Source: Deltaproteobacteria bacterium (GTDB lineage Bacteria; Myxococcota_A; UBA796; GCA-2862545). Taken from it: 64,000 bases of DNA. The notes beneath the pieces are model-generated. The model saw nothing but the letters and a program-made list of their open reading frames with translations. It was not told where the DNA came from and did not search any database. The position numbers and the translations under genes are program-made. Within the stretch, counting starts at the first letter, position 1. Each line of letters opens with the position of its first letter. Shown here one piece after another: positions 25,787 through 37,941 of the stretch. Where the stretch lies: contig SBGP01000095.1 of the NCBI GenBank assembly GCA_006226595.1, positions 361,809 to 425,808 of the forward strand, read 5' to 3'.

Positions 25787-26811
25787 GACTTGAGGAGGTC
25801 CTCGATCTCGGCCTCGGCGGCCTCGCGAAGCGCGCGCTCGGCCAGGGACCGGGCGTGCTCGCGGGTCACGGAGTCGAGCTCGGCGGTGACCGCGACCTGA
25901 TCGAGCTCCTGCTGGGCCTTGAGCCGGGCGGAAAGCTGCGGGAGCACGTCCGCGAGCAGCACCTGCGTGGTCTCGACGTAGGACTCGGTGATCGCCATCG
26001 CGTCCTGCAGCTCGTCGAGCGACTGCTGCAGCTCGCCGACCACGGTGGGCGCATCTGCGGCCATGCCCAGTGCCTGGATACGGCGGCCAGCGGCATTCAC
26101 GGTGCCCGTCGCCTGGAGTACGAAGGTCGCCATCTCCTCGTTGAGGCGCATGGTCGTGTCGCGCAGGGCCCGGGCCGGGTCGAGGTGCTGCTTGGCGACC
26201 TCGGCGGAAGCGCGGAACAGCTCGAGCATCAGCGCTTCCTGGCGCAACTCGAAGGTGAGCTTGTCCCGCAGGCGCTCGCGGTCGGCCCCGCTCATCTCGG
26301 CGGCCTTGAGCTCGTCGAGCATGCGCTCGATGTCGAGGATGCGCTCGGCGCTGGCCTTCTCGTTGGCGAGCGCGTCAGCGAGCTGCTTGTGAAGGTCCTC
26401 GACCTCTTCGTGCAGCTCGAGCGCGCACAGCCGCAGGTCGTCGGAGAACGCGGAAGCGCGCCGCAGGCGGATGCTCACGACCTCGTAGTGATCGACGAGC
26501 GCCTCGGTCGCGCTGCGTCGCTCGAGCACCGCCGAGCGCCCGGTGATGCGCGCCATCAGCGACGAGATCAGCCCGGTCTGCGACATCTCGCGCTCGAGCT
26601 CGTCGAGGGCGGTGCCCTTGTCGCGCAGGGTCGACAGCTCGCCACGGAGCTCGCGACCGACGCGAGTCTGGGTGCGCACCAGCTCGTCGACCCGATCGAG
26701 GGTCCGGCGGTGGGCCACCGCCAGCTGCTGGTTCTTGCGGACCAGTCCCGCCTGGGTGGGGACTTCGCCTCGATACGCGAGGCGCGCAGGCACGGCGTGG
26801 CGCTCACTCAT
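25783..26811 (-). CDS. Long coiled-coil protein of unknown function
   Basis: A 342-residue, strongly helical, charged protein with heptad-like Leu/Ala spacing over most of its length (ELHEEVEDLHKQLADAL, ILDIERMLDELKA). It has no signal peptide or membrane segment. Its size and helical character loosely recall TelA-type toxic-anion-resistance proteins, but the conserved TelA motifs were not found. First gene of a two-gene operon with the protein at 24866-25786. A scaffold or cytoskeletal role is possible. Confidence 0.75.
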   Translation of the reverse strand: MSERHAVPARLAYRGEVPTQAGLVRKNQQLAVAHRRTLDRVDELVRTQTRVGRELRGELSTLRDKGTALDELEREMSQTGLISSLMARITGRSAVLERRSATEALVDHYEVVSIRLRRASAFSDDLRLCALELHEEVEDLHKQLADALANEKASAERILDIERMLDELKAAEMSGADRERLRDKLTFELRQEALMLELFRASAEVAKQHLDPARALRDTTMRLNEEMATFVLQATGTVNAAGRRIQALGMAADAPTVVGELQQSLDELQDAMAITESYVETTQVLLADVLPQLSARLKAQQELDQVAVTAELDSVTREHARSLAERALREAAEAEIEDLLKS

Positions 26812-26876
26812 GGGTGGAACATGCTCCCCGGGACCCGCAGTGTAAAGGGGGCGATCGCGTCAACGTGGCCTCGATC

Positions 26877-29159
26877 TCAGAACCACTGCTCGGAGCGCAC
26901 CACGATCTGCGGCCACGGCGTCGGCTCGAGCGCGAAGCCTTCGGTCCACAGCGGCCACCCGGCGGTGATGCCCGTCATCGACGGCTTCGCACCGGCCCAG
27001 TCGAAGCCGAAGCCAAGCCCGGCCGTGGCGCCGAGCGCCGCGTAGCGGCCATCCGCGGACTCGAGCATGCCGGCCTCGACGCCCGCGGACAGCTGGAGCT
27101 CGGTGCCCCACAGTACGGCCATCGGCACGTCGGCGTAGCGCACGGGCACCCCGCGGAGCTCGAGGCGACTGGTTCCACGGGTGCGGCCCCACACCGTGCC
27201 GATCGGCACGCCGAGCAGACCGTCGAGCGAGCCGAGATCGAGCGCCTTGTGCGGGAAGTCGCTGTCGGAGCGGGCGCCGGTGAGCTGCGCGGCGATCGCC
27301 ACGCGCGGGTGAAGCGCGACGACCCCCGCCGCCCCCACGTCCAGGCGGGTCCAGCGCTCCGGCGAGGTGAGCAGGGCCCCCGCCTCGACCCCCGCGGTGA
27401 TCGTGTGTCCCTCGAGGGGAAACAGGGCCTCGCCCTTGGTATCCCAGCGGTAGCCGAGGCTGGCCGCGATGCCGACGCCACTGTCGCCCTCGGGCGCGTA
27501 GCGGGGGTCGAGCCACAGCACGGACGGCCCCAGCGACACCTGGTGCTCCCGGCGCAGCGCGTCGAGCGGGCGTCCGGCCATGCGCACCACGTCGATCCGC
27601 CCCTCGGCGAGCACCTGATCGCCGAAGTACACGCCCGGCGACCACACGGTGCGGCTGTCGTCCGAGCGCCGGAAGTTCACGGTGACGAAGCCGTCGAGGG
27701 CCAGCGGCGACAGCGAGATGTTCCCGAGACTGCCGGTGCCGGTGACGATGAGCGGCACCGGATAGCTCTCGCCGCGGCGCTCGGTCTGCGGCACCACCCC
27801 GTCGGGATCGACGCGCACCGGCGCCCGCGGAGGCCGCGGGTAGGCGACCTCGCCGGGTCCGTCACCGGCGAGCCACAGCTCCTGGCCGTCGCCCATGCGC
27901 ACGGGCACGGCCACGCCCACGGCACTGGCCTCGGCCTCGCGGCGCACATGGACCTCGCCGTTGGCGACCTTCAGGGTGAGGTCCTGCACCGGCGGGGCCT
28001 CCGCGAAGCGAGCCAGCCACGGGGCCACCTCGGGGTCGACGGGCTCGCCGTCGCGAAGCGCGCGGGCCGCCCGATCCGCCGTCCCCTCCCCGAAGCGCAG
28101 GTCGAGCTGCGCGACCACCGCCATGCCCGGCCAGTGCGGATCGAAGCGCTCGACGAGGTCGTCGGCGACGAACGGCTCCGGGACCACGTCCTCGAGCACC
28201 TCCGTCGCGTACGGCATGCTCCGGTCGTTGAGCGTCTGGTCGACCAGGGGGATCCACTTCAGGCCCTTCAGCGCCTCGTCCATGGCCGCGGCCGAGGCAT
28301 CGTCGGCGAGCGCCGCCGACACGAACGAGCGCTCGAAGGGCGACGGCAGGTCGGTCAGCGCGCTCGCCAGCCCACGGCGAATGGGCGCGTCGTGAAACCG
28401 GCGGATGCCAGGGGTCATGCGCCACGCGTCGTCGCTGAGCAGCAGGAACCCCGGGGCCCCGCGGACCAGACGCATCTTCAGCGGCGCGACGACCACGACC
28501 GCCGACTCCCGGCTCGTCTCGCCGTCGAGCAGCGCGAGCTGGGTCGCGATGCCGCGCGGAATGCGCCTCCGGGGAGGTCGTCGGGACACGAGCCGCACCG
28601 CGCCGAGGTCGGTGACCACCGCCTCGGGAAGCACCGCGAGTCCCACGCGCTCGCCCGTGCCCCGCCACGCGACCTCGTCGGTGCCGACCGTCGCGCCGAC
28701 GACCGCGGTCGCGCCCTCGGGAACGCGCACGGTGACCTGCCACTCGACCTCGGGCATGCCGTCGCCGTCGAGCGGCTGCGGGAGCCAGCCCCCGGCCGCG
28801 AACAGGCCCTCGCGCGTGGCGCCGAGCCCACCGAACCGCCGGGGAAGTACGGCGGTGAAGGCGCCGGTGGCGGGGTCGAAGTCCACGCTCCCCTGTCTCG
28901 CCCAGCCCGGAAACAACCGCATGTGGTCGCGGTCGCCCTCGGCTTCGGGCAGCTCGGCGAGCGGATCGATCCAGCGCCACGTGGGCTCGCCGCCGCGGAT
29001 CGTGCCGGTCACCGTTCGCAGGTCCTCGGCCACCACCGCGTCGACCACCACGGGTGCCGCCGCCTGTGCCGAACCACACAGGAACAGGGCCACTCCACAC
29101 ACACCCGGGATGCGGGTGACGTGCCATCGGTGGTCATGGCGCCGGGGTTCGTGCGGCAT
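26877..29159 (-). CDS. Large exported protein with C-terminal outer-membrane-barrel-like region
   Basis: About 760 residues. The N-terminal signal-like segment GVCGVALFLCGSAQA precedes the mature start. The first half has beta-rich sequence with GGWLPQP and FPGWARQG, recalling the N-terminal region of M1 aminopeptidases, but no HExxH zinc motif was found. The second half alternates Gly/aromatic strands (ITAGVEAGAL, LGFGFDWAG) and ends ...EQWF. A terminal Phe is typical of outer-membrane beta-barrels. It is likely an outer-membrane protein with a periplasmic or surface domain. AGAGG lies close to the ATG; the exact start is uncertain. Divergent from the gene at 29278. Confidence 0.65.
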   Translation of the reverse strand: MPHEPRRHDHRWHVTRIPGVCGVALFLCGSAQAAAPVVVDAVVAEDLRTVTGTIRGGEPTWRWIDPLAELPEAEGDRDHMRLFPGWARQGSVDFDPATGAFTAVLPRRFGGLGATREGLFAAGGWLPQPLDGDGMPEVEWQVTVRVPEGATAVVGATVGTDEVAWRGTGERVGLAVLPEAVVTDLGAVRLVSRRPPRRRIPRGIATQLALLDGETSRESAVVVVAPLKMRLVRGAPGFLLLSDDAWRMTPGIRRFHDAPIRRGLASALTDLPSPFERSFVSAALADDASAAAMDEALKGLKWIPLVDQTLNDRSMPYATEVLEDVVPEPFVADDLVERFDPHWPGMAVVAQLDLRFGEGTADRAARALRDGEPVDPEVAPWLARFAEAPPVQDLTLKVANGEVHVRREAEASAVGVAVPVRMGDGQELWLAGDGPGEVAYPRPPRAPVRVDPDGVVPQTERRGESYPVPLIVTGTGSLGNISLSPLALDGFVTVNFRRSDDSRTVWSPGVYFGDQVLAEGRIDVVRMAGRPLDALRREHQVSLGPSVLWLDPRYAPEGDSGVGIAASLGYRWDTKGEALFPLEGHTITAGVEAGALLTSPERWTRLDVGAAGVVALHPRVAIAAQLTGARSDSDFPHKALDLGSLDGLLGVPIGTVWGRTRGTSRLELRGVPVRYADVPMAVLWGTELQLSAGVEAGMLESADGRYAALGATAGLGFGFDWAGAKPSMTGITAGWPLWTEGFALEPTPWPQIVVRSEQWF

Positions 29160-29277
29160 ATCCTCTCGGTAATCACGGCAGCCGTCGCGGCATGCGACTT
29201 GCACGTGTCATCCCATCCCATGCAAGCCGTGCCACACCCATGGCGGGTGCGGCCTCTCCCCATCGCAAACGGGAACC

Positions 29278-30084
29278 ATGCTCGCTGTAATCCTGTCGCT
29301 TCTCGCCCCCGCCCACGCCGGCTCCGAAGTCATCATGGAGCTCTACGGGGCGCACCTTCCCCTCGTCGAGACCGATGCCGGCGCCGAGCTGTCCACCGGG
29401 GACGCGCTGCCCTACGTGCTTGTTGCCCCCCGCTTTCGCGGCATCGGTCCGAGGCAGGCCATGGGTCTGCACTGGTTGCCGGCGAGCGCCGAGGTGCGTC
29501 TCGATCCGGGTGACGTCGATGCCGAGCGCCTTCGCGCCGAGGTCTCGGTCGGTCGGTACTTCGGCGAGACCTACCCGGTGCCGGTGATCTACGACATCGG
29601 CTTCGGCCGGGTGCGGGCGATGCGCGACGAGCGCCTCGACCTGGACCTCGACCTGCGGGTACGCGCGGCGTCCGGCTACGCGGGCTTCTACTTCCCGTCG
29701 GTCGACCCTGGGGACTTCCACGGCCACATCGCCGCGAGCGGCGGCCTGCTCGGGTTCCACAAGCGCACCTACCAGAGCCCCGAGAACGCGGACTTCATCG
29801 GTGCTCACCTCGGTGGACTCGGCGTCGACGCCGAGTTCGGCGCCGCACTGGCCCGCGGGGTCATCCTCTCCGCGTACCTCGACTGCTACGCGGACTGGTC
29901 CGTAGGCGCGAGCGACGGCGTGTCGCTGGTCACCGACAGCGTGGTCGACGCGGGCGCGAGCCTGCGCCTCGGCCGGCACGTGGCCCTGCGCCTCGGCGGC
30001 GGCGGAGAGACGACACGCGACAGCGCGACCCGGCTCGACGTGCACTACTACCGGGCCTACGCCAAGCTGCGGGTGGGCTCGTGA
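29278..30084 (+). CDS. Exported beta-rich protein, probably outer membrane
   Basis: A 268-residue protein with a signal peptide (MLAVILSLLAPAHAG). The remainder is rich in alternating strands (LDLDLDLRVRAASGYAGFYF, HVALRLGGGGE, YYRAYAKLRVGS), suggesting a small beta-barrel. There is no recognised family. Its stop overlaps the GTG of the phospholipase-D-like gene, so the two are translationally coupled. It could be a surface partner of that enzyme. Confidence 0.7.
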   Translation: MLAVILSLLAPAHAGSEVIMELYGAHLPLVETDAGAELSTGDALPYVLVAPRFRGIGPRQAMGLHWLPASAEVRLDPGDVDAERLRAEVSVGRYFGETYPVPVIYDIGFGRVRAMRDERLDLDLDLRVRAASGYAGFYFPSVDPGDFHGHIAASGGLLGFHKRTYQSPENADFIGAHLGGLGVDAEFGAALARGVILSAYLDCYADWSVGASDGVSLVTDSVVDAGASLRLGRHVALRLGGGGETTRDSATRLDVHYYRAYAKLRVGS

Positions 30085-31814
30085 TCGCTTGGTTCCTCGG
30101 CATGGCCCTCGCGCAGCCGGTGCCCTTCGACGAGGTGGCCGAGACGCTGGCGGCCCAGACTGGCGGTGCCATCGTGCCCGTCCAGGGCGCGGACGCCCCC
30201 GAGGGCTTCGAGGCCGTGCACAGCTCGCCACCTGCCTGGGAGGCGCATCCAGCGCGGGCGCCGTGGGACGACCAGGGCGTGTTCGCCTTCGACGTCGAGG
30301 CCTGGCTCGCCCACACCGGCGACCCGGACTTCATGGCGTCGAAGCGCCGCTTCTACGGCGAGCTCGACTTCCTGACCTATGAGCAGGTGCACGAGCGACC
30401 CTGGCCCTACCTCGCCGCGTGGCAGGAGCTGTTCCACCCGCCCATCCAGTCCCTCGACCTGCCGCTCGAGGTCTACACCGGCGACCTGTTCGGCCCCGAG
30501 CGCCCGAACGTCGACGACGCGGCGTGGTTCGAGCCCGCGTTCCAGGAGCGCCTCGACGCATCCACGCAGACCGAGCTCACCCAGGGCAACGACCTCACCC
30601 TGCTCGACAGCGACCACGCCTTCCGCGAGAAGCTGCGCATGGTGAAGGCGGCCAAGGAGTCGCTGTACGTCTCGGTGATGTTCTTTGGCTGCGACGAGAC
30701 CTCGGACGAGCTCGCCGAGGCGATGAAGGAGCGCGCCGCGGCGGGCGTGGACGTGCGCCTGCTCACCGAGGGCGTGTACCGGCGCTCGCTCGGGGAGCGC
30801 TGCGCGGATCGCATGATCATGGGCGGCGTGAAGGTCGCCTCCGCCGGCGCTGCCCTTTCGCGAAGCGCGCCAGAGGCCGTGCTCCACTACAAGGTGTGGA
30901 TCCGCGACGGCGAAGAGCTGATCGAGGGCGGCACCAACATCCTCGACTACGAGAACAAGGGTACCGGCTACAACTTCCTCGATCGCGACACGGACCTGCA
31001 CATCACCGGGCCGATGGTCGCCGACGCCGAGGAGGGCTTCCTGCTCGCGTGGGATCGCTGGTCCAAGGACACCGAGGGCGACGAGGCCCGGCTCGAGGCG
31101 ATCGCCGCGAAGAAGGAACAGCAGCGACGCGACGGGGTGCGCGGTGCCGCGAACTACGGAACCTGGCTGTCCGACCCCGAGCAGCGCATGGACGGCGTGT
31201 GCCGCCTGGCGATGCAGAGCCTGATGATCGAGCGCCACGCGATCGCGCCGATCATCGAGGCCCACCTCGAAGCGACCCGGCACCAGGTCGTGATGGTGTC
31301 ACCGGCGATGTTCGACTACGAGCACGATCCCGACGATCAGATCGGCCGGTTGATGCACCTCGTGCAGGGCCGCACCGCCGCCGACGATCCGCGCGTGGTC
31401 ATCCTCTCGAACGGCCGCGGAGGCGCCTCTGGCGAGCTCGGGATCTGGCTGATCCGCCACGGATGGAACAACCGCCTCGCCGGGCGCACGGTGTGGTCCG
31501 ACACCCTGTTCCAGTTCATGGAGATGACTCGTCGACGCGCCAGCCTGCGCAATCGAGCCGGCGCGATGTCGGTGCTCGACAAGAACCCGAACGTCGAGAT
31601 CTGGAACTACTTCCAGCACCTGCACACCAAGACCTGGCTGTTTGACCGTCAGGTGACGGTGGTCGGCAGCTGGAACCTGGATCTGAACAGCGCGGACAAG
31701 AACTACGAGAACGCTGCCGTGTGCATGGACGCGGATCTACGGGACGCGATCGAGCGCGACTTCACCGACGCGATCGTGAATTCCATTCCTGTGACGAGCG
31801 CGAACGGACAGTGA
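30081..31814 (+). CDS. Phospholipase D-superfamily protein (cardiolipin-synthase-like)
   Basis: A 577-residue exported protein (signal WFLGMALAQ) with two PLD catalytic motifs: LHYKVWIRDGEELIEGGTN near residue 268 and HTKTWLFDRQVTVVGSWN near 514. Both keep the HxK...D/N pattern. PLD enzymes hydrolyse or transfer phosphatidyl groups. With an exported location it may act on envelope or foreign lipids rather than make cardiolipin in the cytoplasm. The GTG start overlaps the previous stop (GTGA). It is followed by phospholipase-C-like and acid-phosphatase-like genes on the same strand. Confidence 0.85.
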   Translation: MIAWFLGMALAQPVPFDEVAETLAAQTGGAIVPVQGADAPEGFEAVHSSPPAWEAHPARAPWDDQGVFAFDVEAWLAHTGDPDFMASKRRFYGELDFLTYEQVHERPWPYLAAWQELFHPPIQSLDLPLEVYTGDLFGPERPNVDDAAWFEPAFQERLDASTQTELTQGNDLTLLDSDHAFREKLRMVKAAKESLYVSVMFFGCDETSDELAEAMKERAAAGVDVRLLTEGVYRRSLGERCADRMIMGGVKVASAGAALSRSAPEAVLHYKVWIRDGEELIEGGTNILDYENKGTGYNFLDRDTDLHITGPMVADAEEGFLLAWDRWSKDTEGDEARLEAIAAKKEQQRRDGVRGAANYGTWLSDPEQRMDGVCRLAMQSLMIERHAIAPIIEAHLEATRHQVVMVSPAMFDYEHDPDDQIGRLMHLVQGRTAADDPRVVILSNGRGGASGELGIWLIRHGWNNRLAGRTVWSDTLFQFMEMTRRRASLRNRAGAMSVLDKNPNVEIWNYFQHLHTKTWLFDRQVTVVGSWNLDLNSADKNYENAAVCMDADLRDAIERDFTDAIVNSIPVTSANGQ

Positions 31815-31869
31815 ACGCGGGCTTTGCCGTGTCTACGGTCTTGTAGAGGCCCAAACACGGGAGGCACCG

Positions 31870-33288
31870 ATGAGCTGGCGTCACATCGACCACGTCGTGG
31901 TCCTGATGATGGAGAACCAGTCGTTCGACCGCATCCTCGGGTGGATGAACCTGGAGGAGCACGACGTCGACGGCGTGCCGACCGGCATGTCCTGTCCGAT
32001 CGACGACGCTGACGGCTGCGAAACACTGCCCGTGGAGGGCGGCGCGAGCCTGATCCCCCCGGGTGCCCCGCACCGCGCGGGCCACATGTTCGAGCAGTTC
32101 CACGGCCACGGACCCGGTACGAACCGCGGCTTCGCGCGCATGGCGTGGAAGTCCGCGTGGAAGCGCGCCGGGCTCAAGGACGAGAACAAGAAGGACCTCG
32201 TGCGCGAGGTGCTGCGCCACCACGACAAGGACGACCTGCCGGTCACGCGCGACCTGGCGCTGAGCTTCGCGGTCGCCGACCGGTGGTTCTGCTCCATCGC
32301 CTCGTCGACGTGGCCCAACCGCTACTTCCTGCACTACGGCACCTCGCCGACCGGGCCCGCGCACTTCCCGCAGCTCGACAAGAACGTGCCCACGCTGTTC
32401 AAGCGGCTCAACGACAAGGGTCTGCCCTGGCGGATCTACGTGGACGGCCCCGCGAACGTGCAGGTGTGCGCGGCGATCAGCAAGCAGCGGCGCAAGGCAC
32501 GCAAGCAGGCCCTCGCCAACGGCGTGCCCGAGGATCAGGCCGATCCGATGCGCACGATGGACCGGTTCTTCTGCGACTTCGCGCCGACGCCGGACGGCTT
32601 CGCCGACAACGAGCTGCCCGCCTACACCTTCATCGAGCCGCGCCACTGGCGGGCCAAGGGTCGCGAGGCGAACAACGACCACTCCGGCACCCACCTGCAC
32701 CGCGGCCAGGCACTCATCGCCCAGGTCTACAACCGCCTGCGCGAGCACCCGGCCTGGGAGCGCACCCTGCTCGTGGTCACCTACGACGAGCACGGCGGGT
32801 ACTACGACCACGTGGCCCCGCCGCCGGCCCCGAACCCGGAGACCGGCGAGCTCGGCACCGTCCCTAAGGAAGGCGACATGGGCTTCTACGGCGGGCGCGT
32901 GCCCACCCTGCTCATCTCACCGCGGATCAAGCCCGGCGCGTTCCACGAGGTCTGTGACCACACCTCGGTGCTGGCCTTCCTCGAGAAGCGCTTCGACCTC
33001 GAGCCGCTCACCCACCGCGATGCCCAGGCGAACGACCTGACCTCGGCCTTCACCGACGAGCCGTGGGAGACGCCCAAGCGCCTGGAGCCGCCCCCGGAGC
33101 CGGAGGCGGTCGCGTGGGCCGAGGACTGGCGCAGCGACCACACGGAGCTCGAGCTCGACCTGTACCGGCACCTGGCCGGGCAGATGGGCGACGAACCCGA
33201 GCGCGAGATCGCGAAGCTCGACGCCGACACCCTCGCCGAGCTCGGCGAGGCACGCGCCGCGGTGCTCATGCGCGGGGAGGTCGTGTGA
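31870..33288 (+). CDS. Phosphoesterase of the bacterial phospholipase C / acid phosphatase A family
   Basis: A 472-residue protein starting IDHVVVLMMENQSFDRILGW, the hallmark N-terminal motif of the PF04185 phosphoesterase family (non-haemolytic phospholipase C, AcpA). Further motifs are NRYFLHYGTS, LLVVTYDEHGGYYDHVAPP, and RVPTLLISPRIKPG with FHEVCDHTSVLAFLE. Typical members carry a Tat signal and are exported; here the enzyme starts directly at the catalytic motif, so it looks cytoplasmic. GGGAGG precedes the ATG. It overlaps the acid-phosphatase-like gene by 4 bp. Confidence 0.88.
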   Translation: MSWRHIDHVVVLMMENQSFDRILGWMNLEEHDVDGVPTGMSCPIDDADGCETLPVEGGASLIPPGAPHRAGHMFEQFHGHGPGTNRGFARMAWKSAWKRAGLKDENKKDLVREVLRHHDKDDLPVTRDLALSFAVADRWFCSIASSTWPNRYFLHYGTSPTGPAHFPQLDKNVPTLFKRLNDKGLPWRIYVDGPANVQVCAAISKQRRKARKQALANGVPEDQADPMRTMDRFFCDFAPTPDGFADNELPAYTFIEPRHWRAKGREANNDHSGTHLHRGQALIAQVYNRLREHPAWERTLLVVTYDEHGGYYDHVAPPPAPNPETGELGTVPKEGDMGFYGGRVPTLLISPRIKPGAFHEVCDHTSVLAFLEKRFDLEPLTHRDAQANDLTSAFTDEPWETPKRLEPPPEPEAVAWAEDWRSDHTELELDLYRHLAGQMGDEPEREIAKLDADTLAELGEARAAVLMRGEVV

Positions 33289-34639
33289 GGCCCGCGCTGC
33301 TGCTGGCGCTCGCCGGCTGCGCGGCCCCGGGCATGCACCGGCTCCAGGCCACCGCGACCCCCACGGATGTGGCGATCCCGGAGAACTGCCCGGGCGGCTG
33401 CTCCCGTGAACAACGGGTGCAGGCGCAGACCTGGCGCGAGGTGGAACCGGTCGCGGGCGAGCACGTGCGCTTCGTGGTCACCGGCGATGCCGGGGTGCGC
33501 GACCGCGCGCTGTCGACCTCGCCCGTGCTCGCCGAGGGACCGCTTCGCACCGCGGCCGTCGCCGAGGCGGTGTGCGCGGGTACCTGCGATGCGGCGGTGT
33601 TCGTCGGCGACAACCTGTACCCGGCAGGCATCACCACCGGCGCCCGCGGTCAGCGCGACCGCGCGTCCTTCGCGGAGTTCCGCGAGGCCTGGGGCTTTAT
33701 GCCCGAGGCCTACTTCATCCTCGGCAACCACGACTGGGGCGCCTACCCGAGCTCGCTCAGCACCGTGTGCCAGATGGGGCCGTGCGACGACATCGGCAAG
33801 CCCTCCCGCGCCCGTGCCCAGCGCCAGCTCGACGTGATCCGCGAGCTGCCCGCCACCCACGGCGACGCGCACTTCTGGGAGACCGAGCTCGGCCCGGTCC
33901 ACGCCGTCGGCCTCGACACGGTGTACCTCGCCCGGCGCTGCGCTGGCCCGGACGTCGCCTGTCGCGGGGATGCCACCGCCGACCTGCCGCTCAAGGACGC
34001 GCTCGACGCGATGCTCGGACGCGAGGACAAGCCTCACACCGTGGTCTTCGGCCACCACCCGCGCTTCGGCAACGGCGAGCACGGCTCCGCCGGCAGCTAC
34101 CGCGACTTCGGACCCTTCGCCCTCGACCGCGGAGAGGCGCTGCAGGCGGTGCTCGACGAACAGGTCGCGCCCCGCGCCTCGCTGTACTTCGCCGGGCACG
34201 ATCACAGCGTGCAGGTGCACGACGACGGCGCGGGCATGCTCAGCATGGTGATCGGCGCCGGCGGCAAGACCTCGCCTCCGGGGGTCGGCACCCAGCCCGG
34301 CATGCCGCGCAGCGAGGAGCTCGCCTTCGAGGCCTGGTGTCGCCTGGGCTTCGCGGTGGTCGACGCCTCACCCGACGCACTGTCGGTGCAGGTCTACACT
34401 CTCGCCGCGCCGGACTCGCACACCGAGGGCTGTCCCGAGCTCGCGCCCGCGCGCCGTCCGACGCACATGGCGGCACAGGCCGAGACCCCGGACCTCGTGC
34501 TGGGCGGACCCGTGCCCGGCGAGCACGACCTGCGCTGCGTGCGCTGGCAGCTCGACGAGGGCCGCTGGTCCGAGCGCCTCGCGTGTTCCGAGTCCCTCGA
34601 AGCGGAGGCTCCGAGGGACGAGATCGAGGTCGGCCGCTA

Positions 34640-34643
<4 letters not shown>
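33285..34643 (+). CDS. Purple acid phosphatase-like metallophosphoesterase, lipoprotein
   Basis: A 452-residue lipoprotein (LLLALAGC). The metallophosphoesterase metal sites are intact: GDAGVRD, FVGDNLYPAG, ILGNHDWG, FGHHP and AGHDHS. The spacing suits the tartrate-resistant (ACP5-like) purple acid phosphatases. It is expected to remove phosphate from periplasmic or extracellular phosphomonoesters. The GTG start, with GGGGAGG upstream, overlaps the previous stop. With the preceding PLD and PLC-like genes it could form a phospholipid-degradation chain. Its stop shares the palindrome CTAG with the convergent E1 gene. Confidence 0.85.
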
Positions 34644-36865
<2,222 letters not shown>

Positions 36866-37055
36866 CGACACTCCGATCAGACCGCGCACTTAACGCGTCC
36901 TCAGCCCGCGCGGCGGGCGTAGCCGAATCGTCGCAAGCACTGAATGGAGGCTCACTTCCGAGGTGGCACGCACCCCTCCCGGCCGAGCCCGCGGTAGATC
37001 CGGCTCGACGGGAAGAATGCGCGTCGACGCACGCGGCATCACGCCGCGGCGGCGA

Positions 37056-37937
37056 TCACTCGACGATCGTCGCCTTCTCGATCTTCGAGAGCAGCGGCCA
37101 GCCGGCATCGAGGTAGGCGTTGCCGTAGGTCTGGATCAGGTCCTGACGCGGGCCCTTGCCTCGCGGCGCGCCCTCGCCGTAGCAGGGGTACAGCTTGTCC
37201 ACCACGTCCATGCCCTCGACGATGCGACCAAAGCCGGAGAAGCCCTGGCGGTCGAGCATGAGGTTGTCCTTGTGGTTGATGAACAGCTGCGTGCTGCGGC
37301 AGTTCGGCGCTCCGCACTTGGCGAAGGTGATGACGCCGCGGCGGTTCTCGAGGACGACGGGCTCGTCCTTGATGCGGGCTTCCTTCCACACGTCGTTCAC
37401 CGGCGCGCTGCCGTGGATGCCGAACTGCACCATGAACTCGCCGATGTTGCGGAAGGGACGGGTGTCGTCGAAGTAGCCGATCTTCACGAGGTTGTAGAAG
37501 CGGTCGGCGCCGATGGGCGACCACTCGCGACGCACCTCGACCACGAAGTCACCCTCGTTGGTCTGGAACTTGGCCTTGAACACGTCGGGCGCGGTCTCGT
37601 TGGCCTGGTTCGGGTCGGTGAGCGCCGGGTGCGCACCCGCCGGGAGCGGCGTCGGCGTGAGGGTCTCGGTGTCGACGGCCACGGGCTCGGGCGCGTCCTT
37701 GCACACGTCGGGGGAGCGCGTGGTCGCGGGCGCCATCCAGCCATCGGCCGCGGCCGACGGGACGATCTCGGGCGGCTTGCGCGGCTTGAGACGCTCGGGG
37801 TCGATGTCGACCTTCTTCACCTTGGACGGATCGAGCTTCGGGATCTGGAACTCGCGCGGCGTCTCGGGCTCTTCCACGGCCTCGACGCCACAGGCGGACA
37901 GGGAGAACAGCATGAGCAGGGCGGTGAGTCGAATCAC
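37056..37937 (-). CDS. Cyclophilin-type peptidyl-prolyl isomerase, lipoprotein
   Basis: A 293-residue lipoprotein (LTALLMLFSLSAC) with a ~110-residue Pro-rich linker and a cyclophilin domain from ~115: FVVEVRREWSPIGADRFYNLV, FRNIGEFMVQFGIHG, GVITFAKC, STQLFINHKDN, FSGFGRIVEGMDVVDKL. It should fold exported proteins in the periplasm. The catalytic Arg of RxxFQ appears as RNIGEFMVQFG, roughly matching. The GTG start has GGAGG six bases upstream. That site lies inside a perfect hairpin (37942-37959), so translation may be regulated. Downstream of the L,D-transpeptidase-like gene. Confidence 0.88.
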   Translation of the reverse strand: MIRLTALLMLFSLSACGVEAVEEPETPREFQIPKLDPSKVKKVDIDPERLKPRKPPEIVPSAAADGWMAPATTRSPDVCKDAPEPVAVDTETLTPTPLPAGAHPALTDPNQANETAPDVFKAKFQTNEGDFVVEVRREWSPIGADRFYNLVKIGYFDDTRPFRNIGEFMVQFGIHGSAPVNDVWKEARIKDEPVVLENRRGVITFAKCGAPNCRSTQLFINHKDNLMLDRQGFSGFGRIVEGMDVVDKLYPCYGEGAPRGKGPRQDLIQTYGNAYLDAGWPLLSKIEKATIVE

Positions 37938-37941
37938 GTCG

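Noticed and set aside
31832..31847. Small hairpin TCTAC/GTAGA between the PLD- and PLC-like genes
   Set aside because: Only 5 bp with no T-run; too weak to call a terminator.
36866..37055. Possible gene in the 190-bp gap upstream of the E1 dehydrogenase
   Set aside because: No start with a ribosome-binding site and no protein-like frame; most likely a promoter region.
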